DNA from: Bacteroidales bacterium
GTDB lineage: Bacteria > Bacteroidota > Bacteroidia > Bacteroidales > WCHB1-69
Assembly: GCA_016285145.1 (NCBI GenBank)
Contig: JAEEQE010000019.1
Coordinates: 1-51,575 of the forward strand
Length of the DNA: 51,575 bases
Direction of reading: 5' to 3'
In this document: one piece after another, positions 33,267 through 42,183 of the stretch
Numbering within the stretch: position 1 is the stretch's first letter
Layout of the letters: each line of letters opens with the position of its first letter
The notes under the pieces: generated by a model
What the model was told of the DNA's origin: nothing
What the model saw: only the letters and a program-made list of their open reading frames with translations
Databases searched by the model: none
Position numbers and translations under genes: made by a program

Positions 33267-33910
33267 AACGTATCATATTGATTATTTGTTTATTGGGAAT
33301 TATCATACCGACAATTAACGCCCAACACCGAAGCGACCGCCAAGAGAAGAGGTTCGTGTTTATGTCCTCGTTGGGCTTTACCAGCGGAGCAGGCTCCATA
33401 AAACTGCCCGACTACACCCGTACGGTTGAGGATTGGATGGTGGTTGTCAATAAGAATACGAATGTGATGATACACCAATTTATCGGGTATCAATTCAATA
33501 ATAATTTCCAATTGGGTGTCGGGGCTGGCATTGACATTTGGAAGCGTACAGCCTTCATCCCGTTGTATTTGGGCATGAATGTCATCATGTTGGACAAGCG
33601 TGTGGCACCGGTCTTCGCCCTCAACCTCGGTTACAGTTTCAAATGGTATATGCAGTCCGCGCCGGAATCGGTGACGCATGTCATACACGGTTCCGATCCG
33701 GGCCCGATGGGCGAAGCGGGTATCGGTCTGCGCATACGCTTCAACGACCGGTTAGCCATCATGTTCACCGCATTGTACAAGCTCCAAGTGACCTCCGTCC
33801 GTTATACCTCCAATCCGGCCAACATGGATTATGCCTCCCTTCTGACGGATGATATCAAGAAAAACCAACTGTATCATTTCGCCGGTGTACGCGTCGGCCT
33901 TTTATATTAA
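33263..33910 (+). CDS. Small outer-membrane beta-barrel protein in the recN-xseB interval
   Basis: The 215-residue product has a signal peptide (LLGIIIPTINAQ) and about eight amphipathic strands: FVFMSSLGFTSGAG, MIHQFIGYQFNNNFQLGVGAGIDIW (in two parts), FIPLYLGMNVI, APVFALNLGYSFKWY, GEAGIGLRIRF, LAIMFTALYKLQV and a final FAGVRVGLLY. This is the outline of an OmpA-transmembrane-like barrel without a periplasmic domain. It is coupled to recN by ATGA and lies 5 bases before xseB. There is no obvious relation to DNA repair, so it is a hitchhiker in a housekeeping operon. Family not recognised. Confidence 0.75.
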   Translation: MKRIILIICLLGIIIPTINAQHRSDRQEKRFVFMSSLGFTSGAGSIKLPDYTRTVEDWMVVVNKNTNVMIHQFIGYQFNNNFQLGVGAGIDIWKRTAFIPLYLGMNVIMLDKRVAPVFALNLGYSFKWYMQSAPESVTHVIHGSDPGPMGEAGIGLRIRFNDRLAIMFTALYKLQVTSVRYTSNPANMDYASLLTDDIKKNQLYHFAGVRVGLLY

Positions 33911-33915
33911 ACCTC

Positions 33916-34110
33916 ATGAAAGAAGAACTCACTTATACGGAAGCCTTTGAGCAACTGCAGACCATCGTCACCCAGATGGAAAACGCGGACATCAGCGTGG
34001 ATGACCTTTCCGAGAATATCAAGAAAGCATCCAAACTGATCAAGATTTGTCGTGACAAGCTCACCAAAACCGAAGAAGAGGTGAATAAAACCATAGCCGA
34101 ACTGTCGTAG
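33916..34110 (+). CDS. xseB: Exodeoxyribonuclease VII small subunit
   Basis: The 64-residue product matches XseB along its whole length: LTYTEAFEQLQTIVTQMENAD, ISVDDLSENIKKASKLIKICRDKL (in two parts) and TEEEVNKTIAEL. It is a helical hairpin that binds the XseA C-terminal coiled coil in several copies. xseA is not in this window. It lies one base before the methyltransferase gene. Confidence 0.93.
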   Translation: MKEELTYTEAFEQLQTIVTQMENADISVDDLSENIKKASKLIKICRDKLTKTEEEVNKTIAELS

Positions 34111-34111
34111 C

Positions 34112-34762
34112 ATGTCCACTTTCGACCTGATAGCCCAAGACATTGAGGAATACTGCGAGGCGCACACCACCCCGGAGGACGCATTGCTGTACCGTCTGAA
34201 CCGTCAGACGCACCTGCAGACCATCAACCCGCGGATGTGCTCCGGACATTTGCAGGGGCAATTTCTTACGCTGTTGTCCAAGATGATGCGTCCGAAATCC
34301 GTCTTGGAGATTGGCACGTTCACGGGCTATTCGGCCATCTGCTTAGCTGCCGGTCTTGCCGATGGCGGCGAGTTGCACACCATCGAATCGAATCCCGAAT
34401 ACGAGGACCGCATCCGGGAGTATCTGGCACAATCGCCGGTAGGCAACCGCATCGTGCTGCACATCGGGGATGCCAAGGTAGTGATTCCCACGTTGAAGCC
34501 GCTCTGGGATTTAGTCTTCATTGATGCAGAAAAAGAAGACTACCGCTATTATTACGACTGTGTGTTCCCGCGCGTCCGGCAGGGAGGCTTCATCATAGCG
34601 GACAATGTGTTATGGAATGGCAAGGTAACCCAAGAAGTGCTGCGCCACGACCGCGACACGCAGGCCATTATGGAATTTAACGACTATGTGCAGCAGGATG
34701 ACCGCGTGCGGAATATGCTGCTGCCTTTCCGTGACGGAATTATGATGATCGAAAAACAATAA
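34112..34762 (+). CDS. SAM-dependent O-methyltransferase (class I, COMT-like)
   Basis: The 216-residue cytoplasmic product matches the methyltransferase_3 family: [21 protein letters not shown] at residues 30-50 (cap region), the SAM motif [34 protein letters not shown], the metal-site Asp in [16 protein letters not shown] and [12 protein letters not shown]. Related enzymes methylate catechol-like or tRNA-bound hydroxyls (TrmR type). The neighbours xseB and trmD sit 1 and 2 bases away, so it belongs to the operon. The next gene being a tRNA methyltransferase fits, but does not prove, a tRNA substrate. Confidence 0.88.
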   Translation: MSTFDLIAQDIEEYCEAHTTPEDALLYRLNRQTHLQTINPRMCSGHLQGQFLTLLSKMMRPKSVLEIGTFTGYSAICLAAGLADGGELHTIESNPEYEDRIREYLAQSPVGNRIVLHIGDAKVVIPTLKPLWDLVFIDAEKEDYRYYYDCVFPRVRQGGFIIADNVLWNGKVTQEVLRHDRDTQAIMEFNDYVQQDDRVRNMLLPFRDGIMMIEKQ

Positions 34763-34764
34763 CC

Positions 34765-35442
34765 ATGCGCATAGATATACTCACTCTTTTCCCAGACATG
34801 TTCACCGGCGTTTTCGGCAATTCGATTTTGAAACGCGCCGTGGACAAGCAGTTGTTGGAGTTGCATACGCACAACATCCGCGACTGGACCACCGACAAGC
34901 ACCACAAGGCCGACGACTATCCGTTTGGCGGTGGGGCCGGTATGGTTATGATGATTGAGCCCATTGCCCGCTGTATCGAGGAGCTTCAGAGCGAGCGCAC
35001 GTACGACGCCATCTACCTGATGGCTCCCGACGGCACACCCTTCAACCAGCACAAGGCCAATCAGATGTCGATGTTGAATAACATCATGCTCCTGTGCGGG
35101 CATTACAAGGGTGTGGACGAGCGCGTGCGCGAACTGTTTGTCACGGAGGATATCAGCATCGGTGATTACGTGCTCTCCGGCGGCGAGATTGCCGCCATGG
35201 CCATCACCGACGCGCTGGCCCGCATCATCCCCGGAGTCATCAACGACGGCACGTCGGCCCTCTCCGACTCCTTCCAGGACGACCTTCTCTCGGCGCCGGT
35301 CTATACCCGGCCGGCAGACTTCCGCGGCCATCGTGTGCCCGACGTGCTGCTCTCCGGCAATGACAAACTCATTGCCGAATGGAAGATGGAACAACAATTG
35401 CAACGAACCCAAGCCAGAAGACCTGATCTGTTGAACAAATGA
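34765..35442 (+). CDS. trmD: tRNA (guanine37-N1)-methyltransferase
   Basis: TrmD methylates G37 of CNN-decoding tRNAs and uses a trefoil-knot SAM site. The 225-residue product has [40 protein letters not shown] (in two parts), [13 protein letters not shown] and [15 protein letters not shown], followed by PARF-type C-terminal blocks [18 protein letters not shown]. All knot residues I know are present. It overlaps the next gene by four bases (ATGA). Confidence 0.97.
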   Translation: MRIDILTLFPDMFTGVFGNSILKRAVDKQLLELHTHNIRDWTTDKHHKADDYPFGGGAGMVMMIEPIARCIEELQSERTYDAIYLMAPDGTPFNQHKANQMSMLNNIMLLCGHYKGVDERVRELFVTEDISIGDYVLSGGEIAAMAITDALARIIPGVINDGTSALSDSFQDDLLSAPVYTRPADFRGHRVPDVLLSGNDKLIAEWKMEQQLQRTQARRPDLLNK

Positions 35443-36746
35443 GGAAAATTCTACAGGATATTTTTACAAAAAACGGACATTTCAATGTCTTTTATGCACT
35501 GCTCCTGCTGGCAGCGGTCACCTTGCCGATGACCACCTTCCTCATGCTTCCCATCGCCATCCTCATGCTCCTGAATGCCGTGGTGGAATGGAACTGGCGG
35601 CAGAAATGGCTTAATATCCAACGCCATAAAGCGGTGCCTTCATTTTTTATTTTCCTGTGCTTATATCTGATCCCGTTCATCGGACTGATATTGTCCTTCA
35701 ACAAAGGCCGCGCCATGAGCTGCTTCGACGGCTATCTCTGGTTTTTGGTAGCCCCGGTCTTTTTGACATACGATCCGGAATTATTCACAAACAAGCGTAT
35801 CCGGATTGTTCTTAAGTATTTCGCGTTTTCAACGATTCTGCATGCGTGCATCCTGTTGGGCACCGCCACCTATCGCCTGCTGAAGACGGGCGACAGCAGC
35901 GCCTTCTATTATATAAAACTGTCATTCCTGCGTCACCCCTCCTACGTGGCCATGTATTCCACATTCACGTTTTTCCTGTTGTTATATTTTATACATCATT
36001 ATAAAAAAATCCTCTCGCTGCCCAGCGTGATCACCATCATCCTGTCGCTGATCATTCTGCTTGTATTGATTGTGCTGTTACAATCCAAAGCCGGATTGAT
36101 TGTGTTTGCCATATTGACCGTCATGTGGTTTGTGTATTTCATTTGTCATGTGCGCTATAAGTTGGCTTGGGGGGCTCTGTTTCTGGCACTAACGGTCGGA
36201 TTGGCATTCTTGGTTTTCCGCACGGATGTACTGCCGGTCAACCGCCTGCAAGAGACCATCACGCAGGTGCAGCATCATAAGGAGAAACCTTACGGCCATG
36301 GCAGCAGCGAAATCCGCCTCACCGTTTGGAAATCCACGCTGGAAATCATTCGCAAAAATCTGCCTTGGGGGGTGGGCACGGGCGATGCCACGGACGAACT
36401 TTGCCTGAACGCCATCCACAAAAACTACACCAACCTCATCGGGCATCATTTCAACGCGCACAACCAGTACCTGCAAACACTGCTCACCGTCGGCATTCCC
36501 GGACTGATTATATTGCTCACCTACTGTTTTTACCCGTTGTATTTCTCCATCCGGAAAAAGGATATGTTGTATCTCTCTTTCGCAATAATTCTGATTTTTA
36601 ATCTGTTGGTAGAATCAATGTTCGAAATACGGGCTGGGGTGCAGTTCTTTGCTATCATCAATGTTCTACTATGGCTTCTCTCGGTGAAAAAGAAACCGCA
36701 GACAGGTCAAGAAGAAAGAATTACATCAGAAAACGTCCATAATTGA
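35439..36746 (+). CDS. O-antigen ligase/polymerase-like membrane protein (Wzy_C family)
   Basis: The 435-residue inner-membrane protein has about 10-12 hydrophobic segments. A large extracytoplasmic loop between residues about 275 and 345 holds [10 protein letters not shown] and [19 protein letters not shown], the H-N-x-Y/F-L pattern of the Wzy_C domain shared by O-antigen ligases (WaaL) and polymerases. It would transfer or polymerise lipid-linked glycans at the periplasmic face. There is no glycan gene beside it; it is the last gene of the housekeeping run, coupled to trmD by ATGA, and converges with sodB across 17 bases. Confidence 0.85.
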   Translation: MRKILQDIFTKNGHFNVFYALLLLAAVTLPMTTFLMLPIAILMLLNAVVEWNWRQKWLNIQRHKAVPSFFIFLCLYLIPFIGLILSFNKGRAMSCFDGYLWFLVAPVFLTYDPELFTNKRIRIVLKYFAFSTILHACILLGTATYRLLKTGDSSAFYYIKLSFLRHPSYVAMYSTFTFFLLLYFIHHYKKILSLPSVITIILSLIILLVLIVLLQSKAGLIVFAILTVMWFVYFICHVRYKLAWGALFLALTVGLAFLVFRTDVLPVNRLQETITQVQHHKEKPYGHGSSEIRLTVWKSTLEIIRKNLPWGVGTGDATDELCLNAIHKNYTNLIGHHFNAHNQYLQTLLTVGIPGLIILLTYCFYPLYFSIRKKDMLYLSFAIILIFNLLVESMFEIRAGVQFFAIINVLLWLLSVKKKPQTGQEERITSENVHN

Positions 36747-36763
36747 CGCCGTTTGCGCCAATT

Positions 36764-37354
36764 CTACCGATTCTGGTAGCGCCCTTCAATGACGTTCCAA
36801 TCCACAATCTGCCACAGAGCGTTCAGGTGGTCGGGACGACGGTTCTGGTAATCCAGGTAATAGGCGTGCTCCCATACATCAAAGGTAAGCAGCGGGGTGA
36901 GGCCCTTTTGCACCGGATTGGCGGCGTTGGTCTCCTGCGAGATCACCAGCTTGCCCTCATTGTCGGCAGACAGCCATACCCAGCCGGAACCGAACAGGGT
37001 GGCACCAGCCTGCACAAAGGCTTTTTGGAACTCCTCAAAGGAGCCGAACTGGCTTTGGATGGTCTCCGCCAGCTGGCCAACGGGCTTGTTGTCGTTCTTC
37101 GGCGCATTGAATTGCAGGAAATAGAGATTATGGTTCAGAATCTGACCGGCGTTGTTCAGCATACCACCGGTTGCTTTTTTGACAATTTCTGTCAGCTCCA
37201 TGTCCGCAAAGGGCGTGCCTTCCATGGCTGTATTCAGGTTATTGACATACCCTTGAAGATGTTTCCCATGATGGAATCCGATGGTTTTTTCGGAAATGAC
37301 AGGTTCCAGGACATTCGCCGCGTATGGCAGGGATAAAAGTTCGAATTTTTTCAT
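36764..37354 (-). CDS. sodB: Iron/manganese superoxide dismutase
   Basis: The 196-residue cytoplasmic enzyme dismutates superoxide. Metal ligands by pattern are His28 (FHHGKHLQGY), His75 (NHNLYF), Asp159 and His163 (TFDVWEHAYYLDYQNRR). The second-sphere Gln71 lies in the N-terminal domain (NNAGQILNH), as in iron and cambialistic enzymes of Bacteroidales, and not at the manganese-type position. It is the last gene behind trpS and the von Willebrand-type gene (43-base gap). No TAnnTTTGC element was found in that gap, so it may be read from the upstream promoter. Confidence 0.95.
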   Translation of the reverse strand: MKKFELLSLPYAANVLEPVISEKTIGFHHGKHLQGYVNNLNTAMEGTPFADMELTEIVKKATGGMLNNAGQILNHNLYFLQFNAPKNDNKPVGQLAETIQSQFGSFEEFQKAFVQAGATLFGSGWVWLSADNEGKLVISQETNAANPVQKGLTPLLTFDVWEHAYYLDYQNRRPDHLNALWQIVDWNVIEGRYQNR

Positions 37355-37397
37355 TGTGTGATGATTTTATGGTGTTCAGAATGTCAATTACTATCTA

Positions 37398-39494
37398 CTA
37401 ATACCCCCCATTCCACTTGCGCAGAAACCACTCGATACCTAACAGCAGTACGATGGCGATGAGATACCAGTAGGAGTTGAGCAGCATGGAGTAATGCTTA
37501 CGATAGCTGGCAATAGGCTTTATCTGGTCGTTCTGCTTGATTTCCTTGACAATGCGATTCAAATTTTCTTTCGGGAAGAATTGGCCGTTGGTGGCGGTGG
37601 AGATGCTCTTCAGCAGGTCGTGGTCGGCGACCAGGTTGGCGGTCTCGAGCATCACCTCCTGGATGGAGAAACGTCCGGACTTCTCCAGTTTGCGTTTGCC
37701 CGCCTGCGTGGTAGCCGTCCATGTGTAGTTGCCCACGGGCAGCTCGCCCACGTTCAGATAATAGCCGTTGTTCTGCTTGGAGAACTGCGCCTCGTAGGTG
37801 GTATCGCCGCTACCCTTGATCACCATCTTGATATCCGGCTCATTGATAAGCTCGTAGCTGTCGTTGTAGAGTTCCGCCGAAAATTCCACTGGGGCGTTTT
37901 CAGCGAAGATGGCAGCATGCTGCACGCGGAACTGGCTCTTGTCGCCCTTGGCGGCCAAGTAAAGCACCATCTTGTCAATCACCTCGTTGAAGGCATCGTG
38001 GTTGCCAGCATGCATATAGTTGTACAGTTTCCAACTCCAGAAGCCAGTGCCGGCCACCACCCCACTCCGCGCGCCATTATGGCTGCTGAAAACCACCAAC
38101 GGGTATTTGGTGTCCACCCCGCTAATCTTCTGATACAGGAAGACATTGGCCGAAACCGATGTCTTGTAATTGCCGAAAATAGTCTTGATGGGCGGGAACT
38201 TGGAAAGCATCTGTCGGGAATCCTCCGAGAATGTGAAGGAGGTGAAATTATCATTATACGACGGCATCGCATTGTTGGTCAATGATTTGCTTTGCACAAC
38301 GCTCATACCCACATTCAGTCCGTTGAAGGTGGTGAGATTGGTTTGCGGGCCCAGTATATACAGGGCGGAGGTGCCGCTCTGGCGGATCTGGGTCAGCAGG
38401 TTGGCGGCCGAGTTGGTGGTGGAGGGCAACTGGTGCAGGATCACTAAGCTGTAATCGCTGGGCTTGCCGGAGAACTCAGAGATGGACGAGACCTGCACAT
38501 CGTAGTTGTCGGTCAGTTCCAAGGCCTCCTTCATGGCCGCTATGTCGGGATGCGGCGAGTTATAGACGATAGCCACTTTCTCGCGGGAGTCCACCACCTC
38601 CACAAAGAACTGCGTGTGGTTGTTCTTGTGGGTCACCTCGCCATCCAGCTCGGTGATATCCACCTTGTAATGATGAATGCCGGTGTTTTTCGCCTCAATG
38701 CTGAATTTGACGGTCTCAAAATAGCGGTTGCCACTCAGGGTGAGTTTTTTGCTGTAAATCTGCTCGGAACCCTCCTTGACGGTCACCTCGGCAGCACGGC
38801 CGGAGAGGCGGTTGGCAGCCAGCTTGATCTCCACCGGGAACATATTCCCTTTCAAGGCCTGCTTATTGTGGTTGATACCGGCGATAAAGAAGTCCGTTGT
38901 AAGCTCCGTATTTCCCAAGCCTACCGTATAAATCGGAAAATCAGCTTTTTCCGCCTTGTAATAGGGGTTGGTACCCGTATTGAAGATACCATCCGTCAAT
39001 AGGACCATCGCCCCGACGTTGCGGTTGGCATATACCATATCCACTTGGTCAAAAAGGGAGGCCAGATTGGAAGATTTGTCGGAAAAGTCCAGATGGAGCT
39101 GTTCGTCATCCCCGAGCAGCGCGTCCTCGTCTCCGATTTTATAGGTTTTCACCTCGTAGGATTTTTCCAGTTCGGAAATCATCTCCTGCACCTGCTTGGC
39201 ATACTCCGTGCGGTAATAGGCGGAATCCTTGCCCGACACCACCGACTCACTATTGTCAACCGCCACGAGGATAAGGGGCTTGTCCACCTGTTTCCGTATC
39301 ATCTTGAGCATGGGGGCAAGCAGCAGGAAGGCGAGCAGCGACATGGCCACGCCACGCAGGCAGGCCATGACAATTCTCGGGACTTTCTCGAAAACGACAG
39401 TGTTGTTCCGGAAATAGAGGAAGCAGGCGTATCCTGCGCCGAGCAGGATGACGAAGATCACGAGCCACAGGGGAAATTCGGTCAGCAATGCCAT
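37398..39494 (-). CDS. von Willebrand factor A-like membrane protein
   Basis: The 698-residue product has two N-terminal membrane helices (residues 8-28 and 42-64), a VWA-like domain from about 75 (LILVAVDNSESV, the metal-binding DxSxS, here DNSES, and LLTDGIFNTG), several beta-rich domains, and a C-terminal helix (WYLIAIVLLLGIEWFL) ending in a short cytoplasmic tail. The layout matches the large BatA/BatB-like membrane proteins of Bacteroidetes with a C-terminal glutamine-amidotransferase-like segment (LVILHQLPSTTN, GVVAGTGFWSWKLYNY). Its role is unknown. It begins 12 bases after trpS. Confidence 0.8.
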   Translation of the reverse strand: MALLTEFPLWLVIFVILLGAGYACFLYFRNNTVVFEKVPRIVMACLRGVAMSLLAFLLLAPMLKMIRKQVDKPLILVAVDNSESVVSGKDSAYYRTEYAKQVQEMISELEKSYEVKTYKIGDEDALLGDDEQLHLDFSDKSSNLASLFDQVDMVYANRNVGAMVLLTDGIFNTGTNPYYKAEKADFPIYTVGLGNTELTTDFFIAGINHNKQALKGNMFPVEIKLAANRLSGRAAEVTVKEGSEQIYSKKLTLSGNRYFETVKFSIEAKNTGIHHYKVDITELDGEVTHKNNHTQFFVEVVDSREKVAIVYNSPHPDIAAMKEALELTDNYDVQVSSISEFSGKPSDYSLVILHQLPSTTNSAANLLTQIRQSGTSALYILGPQTNLTTFNGLNVGMSVVQSKSLTNNAMPSYNDNFTSFTFSEDSRQMLSKFPPIKTIFGNYKTSVSANVFLYQKISGVDTKYPLVVFSSHNGARSGVVAGTGFWSWKLYNYMHAGNHDAFNEVIDKMVLYLAAKGDKSQFRVQHAAIFAENAPVEFSAELYNDSYELINEPDIKMVIKGSGDTTYEAQFSKQNNGYYLNVGELPVGNYTWTATTQAGKRKLEKSGRFSIQEVMLETANLVADHDLLKSISTATNGQFFPKENLNRIVKEIKQNDQIKPIASYRKHYSMLLNSYWYLIAIVLLLGIEWFLRKWNGGY

Positions 39495-39506
39495 GATGCA
39501 GGGATA

Positions 39507-40502
39507 TTACAGAGCCTTGAATCCGATGATTTCGCGCACCTCGCGCACAGTCTTGGCCGCACTCTCGCGGGCTTTCTCCGCACCCATGCGGGCCACCTTG
39601 CTGATGTAGTCGTCTTTCGACCGCAGTTCTATAATGCGCTCATATATAGGCTGTATGAACGCAATCATATCGGCGGCCAACTGTTTCTTCATATCCCCGT
39701 AACGAATCTGGCACGCCTGGTACTGGTCTTCAAAGTATTGCACCGTATCCGGCGTGGAGACGGCCTTCATGAGGCTGAAGAGGTTCTCCACCGCCTGCGA
39801 TTTGGGCTGGCCGGGCTCCGTGGGACCGCTGTCGGAAACCGCACGCATAATCTTCTTGCGCACCACTTCCGGCGCGTCGGAAAGGTATATGCATGAGCCC
39901 TCGTTGTCGGACTTGGACATCTTGGTGGAGCCGTCCAGACCGGGAATCTTCACTAACTCGTTGCCGAAGTTATAAGCCACGGGCAGCTTGAAATACTCAT
40001 GTTTGTAGATGTGGTTGAAACGCTGGGCAAAGTCGCGGGTCATCTCCAGATGCTGTTCCTGGTCCTTGCCCACAGGCACCTTGTCGGCGCGGTGCAGCAG
40101 GATGTCGGCGGCCATCAGCACGGGATAGTTGAGCAGGCCGGCGTTGACGTTGTTGGGTTGGCGGCGCACCTTCTCCTTGAAGGAGGCCACGCGCTGCAGC
40201 TCACCCACATACACATTCATGGAGAGCAGCAGGCTCAGCTCGCACACCTCGGGCACATCGCTCTGCACGTAGATGGTGGCCTTCTCCGGATCCAGGCCGG
40301 CCGCCAGATAGTCGATCAGCACGTTGCGCACATTGGTGCGCAGATCCGTAGGGTTGGGATGCGTGGTCAGGGAATGGTAATCCGCGATGAAGAAATAGCA
40401 GTTATTCTCATTCTGCATTTTGATGAAATTCCTCAAGGCACCGAAATAGTTGCCGAGATGGAGGAAACCGGTGGGCCGTATGCCGCTTGCTACTTTATCC
40501 AT
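39507..40502 (-). CDS. trpS: Tryptophanyl-tRNA synthetase
   Basis: The 331-residue class I synthetase charges tRNA-Trp. It has SGIRPTGFLHLGNYFGAL (HIGH-type motif at residues 12-18), the AGxDPEKATIYVQSDVPE block, MAADILLHRADKVPVGKDQEQHLE (in two parts), and KMSKS at 194-198 followed by DNEGSCIYLSD. A longer frame starts at 40535 but would begin upstream of the transcript; the ATG at 40502 is 21 bases behind the promoter and gives the standard N-terminus. Confidence 0.97.
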   Translation of the reverse strand: MDKVASGIRPTGFLHLGNYFGALRNFIKMQNENNCYFFIADYHSLTTHPNPTDLRTNVRNVLIDYLAAGLDPEKATIYVQSDVPEVCELSLLLSMNVYVGELQRVASFKEKVRRQPNNVNAGLLNYPVLMAADILLHRADKVPVGKDQEQHLEMTRDFAQRFNHIYKHEYFKLPVAYNFGNELVKIPGLDGSTKMSKSDNEGSCIYLSDAPEVVRKKIMRAVSDSGPTEPGQPKSQAVENLFSLMKAVSTPDTVQYFEDQYQACQIRYGDMKKQLAADMIAFIQPIYERIIELRSKDDYISKVARMGAEKARESAAKTVREVREIIGFKAL

Positions 40503-40523
40503 TTTACGATAATTTTTAGGGGT

Positions 40524-40532
40524 GCAAAAATA
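40524..40532 (-). promoter_or_regulatory. Bacteroidetes -7 element of the trpS operon
   Basis: TATTTTTGC on the minus strand, 21 bases upstream of the trpS ATG. It probably drives trpS, the VWA-like gene and sodB. Confidence 0.68.
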
Positions 40533-40621
40533 CAAAAATTATCGTTTGTGGTTCTTTCCACCCTTGTTCTCTCGACAAGATGTCTTTTGTTTTCCTAATG
40601 TGGGAATAGGCCGTCCATGAA

Positions 40622-40899
40622 CCGTTGAATATGAATCTCCTACGGAGATTTGAAAACCACGTGTGGCATTTGTTTGCTACAGATAGGCATCCCCTACGGG
40701 GATGTTGTACCACGTCTCGTCTCGTCTCCCCCCCACCTCTCCTCTCCTTACCTCACTACCGTCTTCTCCGGTACGGTATGCATATCAGCCCGATGCGGTT
40801 GTCTGCGGCGTGGCGGTTGATGCCGGAATCTTGTTTTGTTTCCGAATTCCGCTGAACCCCGTCAGGGGTTCCCTATCTGTAGCCGAGGGCATTCCCGGC
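40622..40899 (+). repeat. Long intergenic repeat, copy 1, left of hicAB
   Basis: This 278-base block is the direct repeat of 41905-42183. It contains three small hairpins: ATCTCCTACGGAGAT (40634-40648), CATCCCCTACGGGGATG (40688-40704) and GAACCCCGTCAGGGGTTC (40854-40871), with a fourth just outside (AACCCCGTATGGGGTT, 40909-40924). Its centre has three CGTCT pentamers and a C run. Open frames across it look spurious. The gap from the trpS promoter to hicA (about 620 bases) holds this repeat, then AT-rich sequence without recognisable genes. Confidence 0.85.
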
Positions 40900-41120
40900 C
40901 GAGCCCACAACCCCGTATGGGGTTGCACGTTTCGAGTTTTTATTGTGTAAATGCGATTGTTTTAAAACTAAATGGCAAACTCTATAAATACAATAGTCTT
41001 GGAAAATCTTTTGATATTGCAGCACAGTTTCAGCAATTATATTTATAGAAAGTATGTAAATAATTGATGGATAGGGAGAAAGAATTTTTTTAAGAGTATT
41101 GGTATATTGCAAAAAAGTTA

Positions 41121-41129
41121 TATGTTTGC
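41121..41129 (+). promoter_or_regulatory. Bacteroidetes promoter of hicAB
   Basis: TATGTTTGC matches TAnnTTTGC; a TTGG at 41099-41102 stands 19 bases upstream, in the expected place of the -33 element. The transcript start near 41136 leaves about 17 bases before hicA. Confidence 0.75.
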
Positions 41130-41152
41130 AGCATGGTCAAAAGCAGTGGAGT

Positions 41153-41335
41153 ATGAAATGGAGCGAACTCAGACGGATAGCCGAATCTAAAGGATGGTAT
41201 CTTTTGCGAAATGGAGCTAATCATGACATATATGCCCACGCAGAAAAGAATGAACTTTTGAAAATTGAACGTCATGGTTCGCAGGAAATAAAGTACGGAT
41301 TGTATTGCAAGTTGAAGAAATTGATTGGTTTTTAA
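41153..41335 (+). CDS. hicA: HicA-type mRNA interferase toxin
   Basis: The 60-residue product has the HicA outline: KWSELRRIAESKGWYLLRNG, then ANHDIYAH with the catalytic His, and a basic C-terminus IERHGSQEIKYGLYCKLKKLIG. HicA toxins cleave mRNA through a double-stranded-RNA-binding-like fold. The ATG at 41153 is chosen because it follows the promoter by 23 bases; an upstream ATG/GTG at 41099 would precede the transcript. The antitoxin hicB follows 25 bases later. Confidence 0.88.
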   Translation: MKWSELRRIAESKGWYLLRNGANHDIYAHAEKNELLKIERHGSQEIKYGLYCKLKKLIGF

Positions 41336-41360
41336 TAGAAATCAACAAAAGCATAGAATT

Positions 41361-41765
41361 ATGAAAAAGAAAGTCGCATTAATAGAAATTGGCAAAGACG
41401 GAACATTCGGTGTGTTCTCTCCTGACACAAAATCCGTTATGTTTGGAAACGGCAGTACTGTCGCCGAGGCTAAAGCCGATTTTGAAAATTCAGTTAGGGA
41501 ATTTATAGAAGTGTTTGAGGAAACGGGAAAAACCGATCCCGACGATTTGAAAAACACGACATTCGTATATAAATATGATATGCCTTCTTTCTTGAGTTAT
41601 TACAAAATACTGAATATGACACAATTTGCAAAATATGCTGGCATCAACCCCTCTTTGATGCGCCAATACAAGCACGGCCAGTATGTGTCGGAAAAGCAAG
41701 TGTCAAAGATTCAGACCGCGATTCACAAGATTGGAAGAGAACTGGCCGCGGTACAACTCTTATAG
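41361..41765 (+). CDS. hicB: HicB-type antitoxin with C-terminal HTH
   Basis: The 134-residue product has an N-terminal HicB fold (KKVALIEIGKDGTFGVFSPDT, FGNGSTVAEAKADFENSVREF in two parts) and a C-terminal helix-turn-helix (MTQFAKYAGINPSLMRQYKHG, VSEKQVSKIQTAIHKIG), so it should both neutralise HicA and repress the hicAB promoter. The ATG at 41361 is used because the longer frame from 41325 overlaps hicA. The insert of about 40 residues between the two parts (FIEVFEETGKTDPDDLKN) is acidic. A strong terminator follows, so the pair is a closed transcription unit. Confidence 0.88.
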   Translation: MKKKVALIEIGKDGTFGVFSPDTKSVMFGNGSTVAEAKADFENSVREFIEVFEETGKTDPDDLKNTTFVYKYDMPSFLSYYKILNMTQFAKYAGINPSLMRQYKHGQYVSEKQVSKIQTAIHKIGRELAAVQLL

Positions 41766-41794
41766 TTGTTTTTTGCCGTGTCGTTTTCGGACGC

Positions 41795-41856
41795 ACATTG
41801 TAGGAGCATTTGAAAGGAGGCAGGATCTCCTGTGAGAATGCTCCTACAATGTTTTT
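41795..41856 (+). terminator. Long-stem terminator behind hicAB
   Basis: A perfect 16-bp stem (41795-41810 with 41837-41852) is followed by a run of five T. The 26-base loop holds a small inner pairing (GGAG with CTCC). It ends the hicAB transcript. Confidence 0.85.
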
Positions 41857-41904
41857 AGGGTGCAAAAAATACAATTGTTTTAAAACGGGAGAGCCTTCCA
41901 TTAG

Positions 41905-42183
41905 CCGTTGAATATGAATCTCCTACGGAGATTTGAAAACCACGTGTGGCATCCGTTTGCTACAGACAGGCATCCCCTACGGGGATGTTACACTACGCCT
42001 CGTCTTACCCTACCTTACCTCACCTCACTTTACCTCCCCACCGCCTCCTCCGGCACGGTATTGCATATCAGCCCGATGCGGGTGTCTGCGGCGTGGCGGT
42101 GGATGCCAGAATCTTGTTTTGTTTCCCGAATTCCGCTGAACCCCGTTAGGGGTTCCCTATCTGTAGCCGAGGACATTCCCGGC
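41905..42183 (+). repeat. Long intergenic repeat, copy 2, right of hicAB
   Basis: This 279-base block repeats 40622-40899 in the same orientation with high identity at both ends; the centre differs, with CGTCT once and pyrimidine-rich 5-nt steps (TTACC, TCACC) instead of CGTCT repeats. The three hairpins with CCTACGG or CCCCGT(T/C)AGGGG cores are kept, one with a compensating T for C in the loop. Frames over it look spurious. Its right end cuts into a gene remnant on the minus strand. Confidence 0.85.

Noticed and set aside
36747-36763. Possible terminator between the O-antigen-ligase-like gene and sodB
   Set aside because: A weak TTGRCGC pairing only, with a mismatch and no T run.
40625-40855. 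Short frames with MNMNLLRRFENHVW over both long repeats
   Set aside because: They follow the repeat, including its hairpins and microsatellite, and differ by frame after the pentamer tract; repeat sequence is the simpler reading.
41795-42183. CRISPR-like spacing of palindromes around hicAB
   Set aside because: The hairpins are different sequences at irregular distances, with no constant repeat-spacer pattern.
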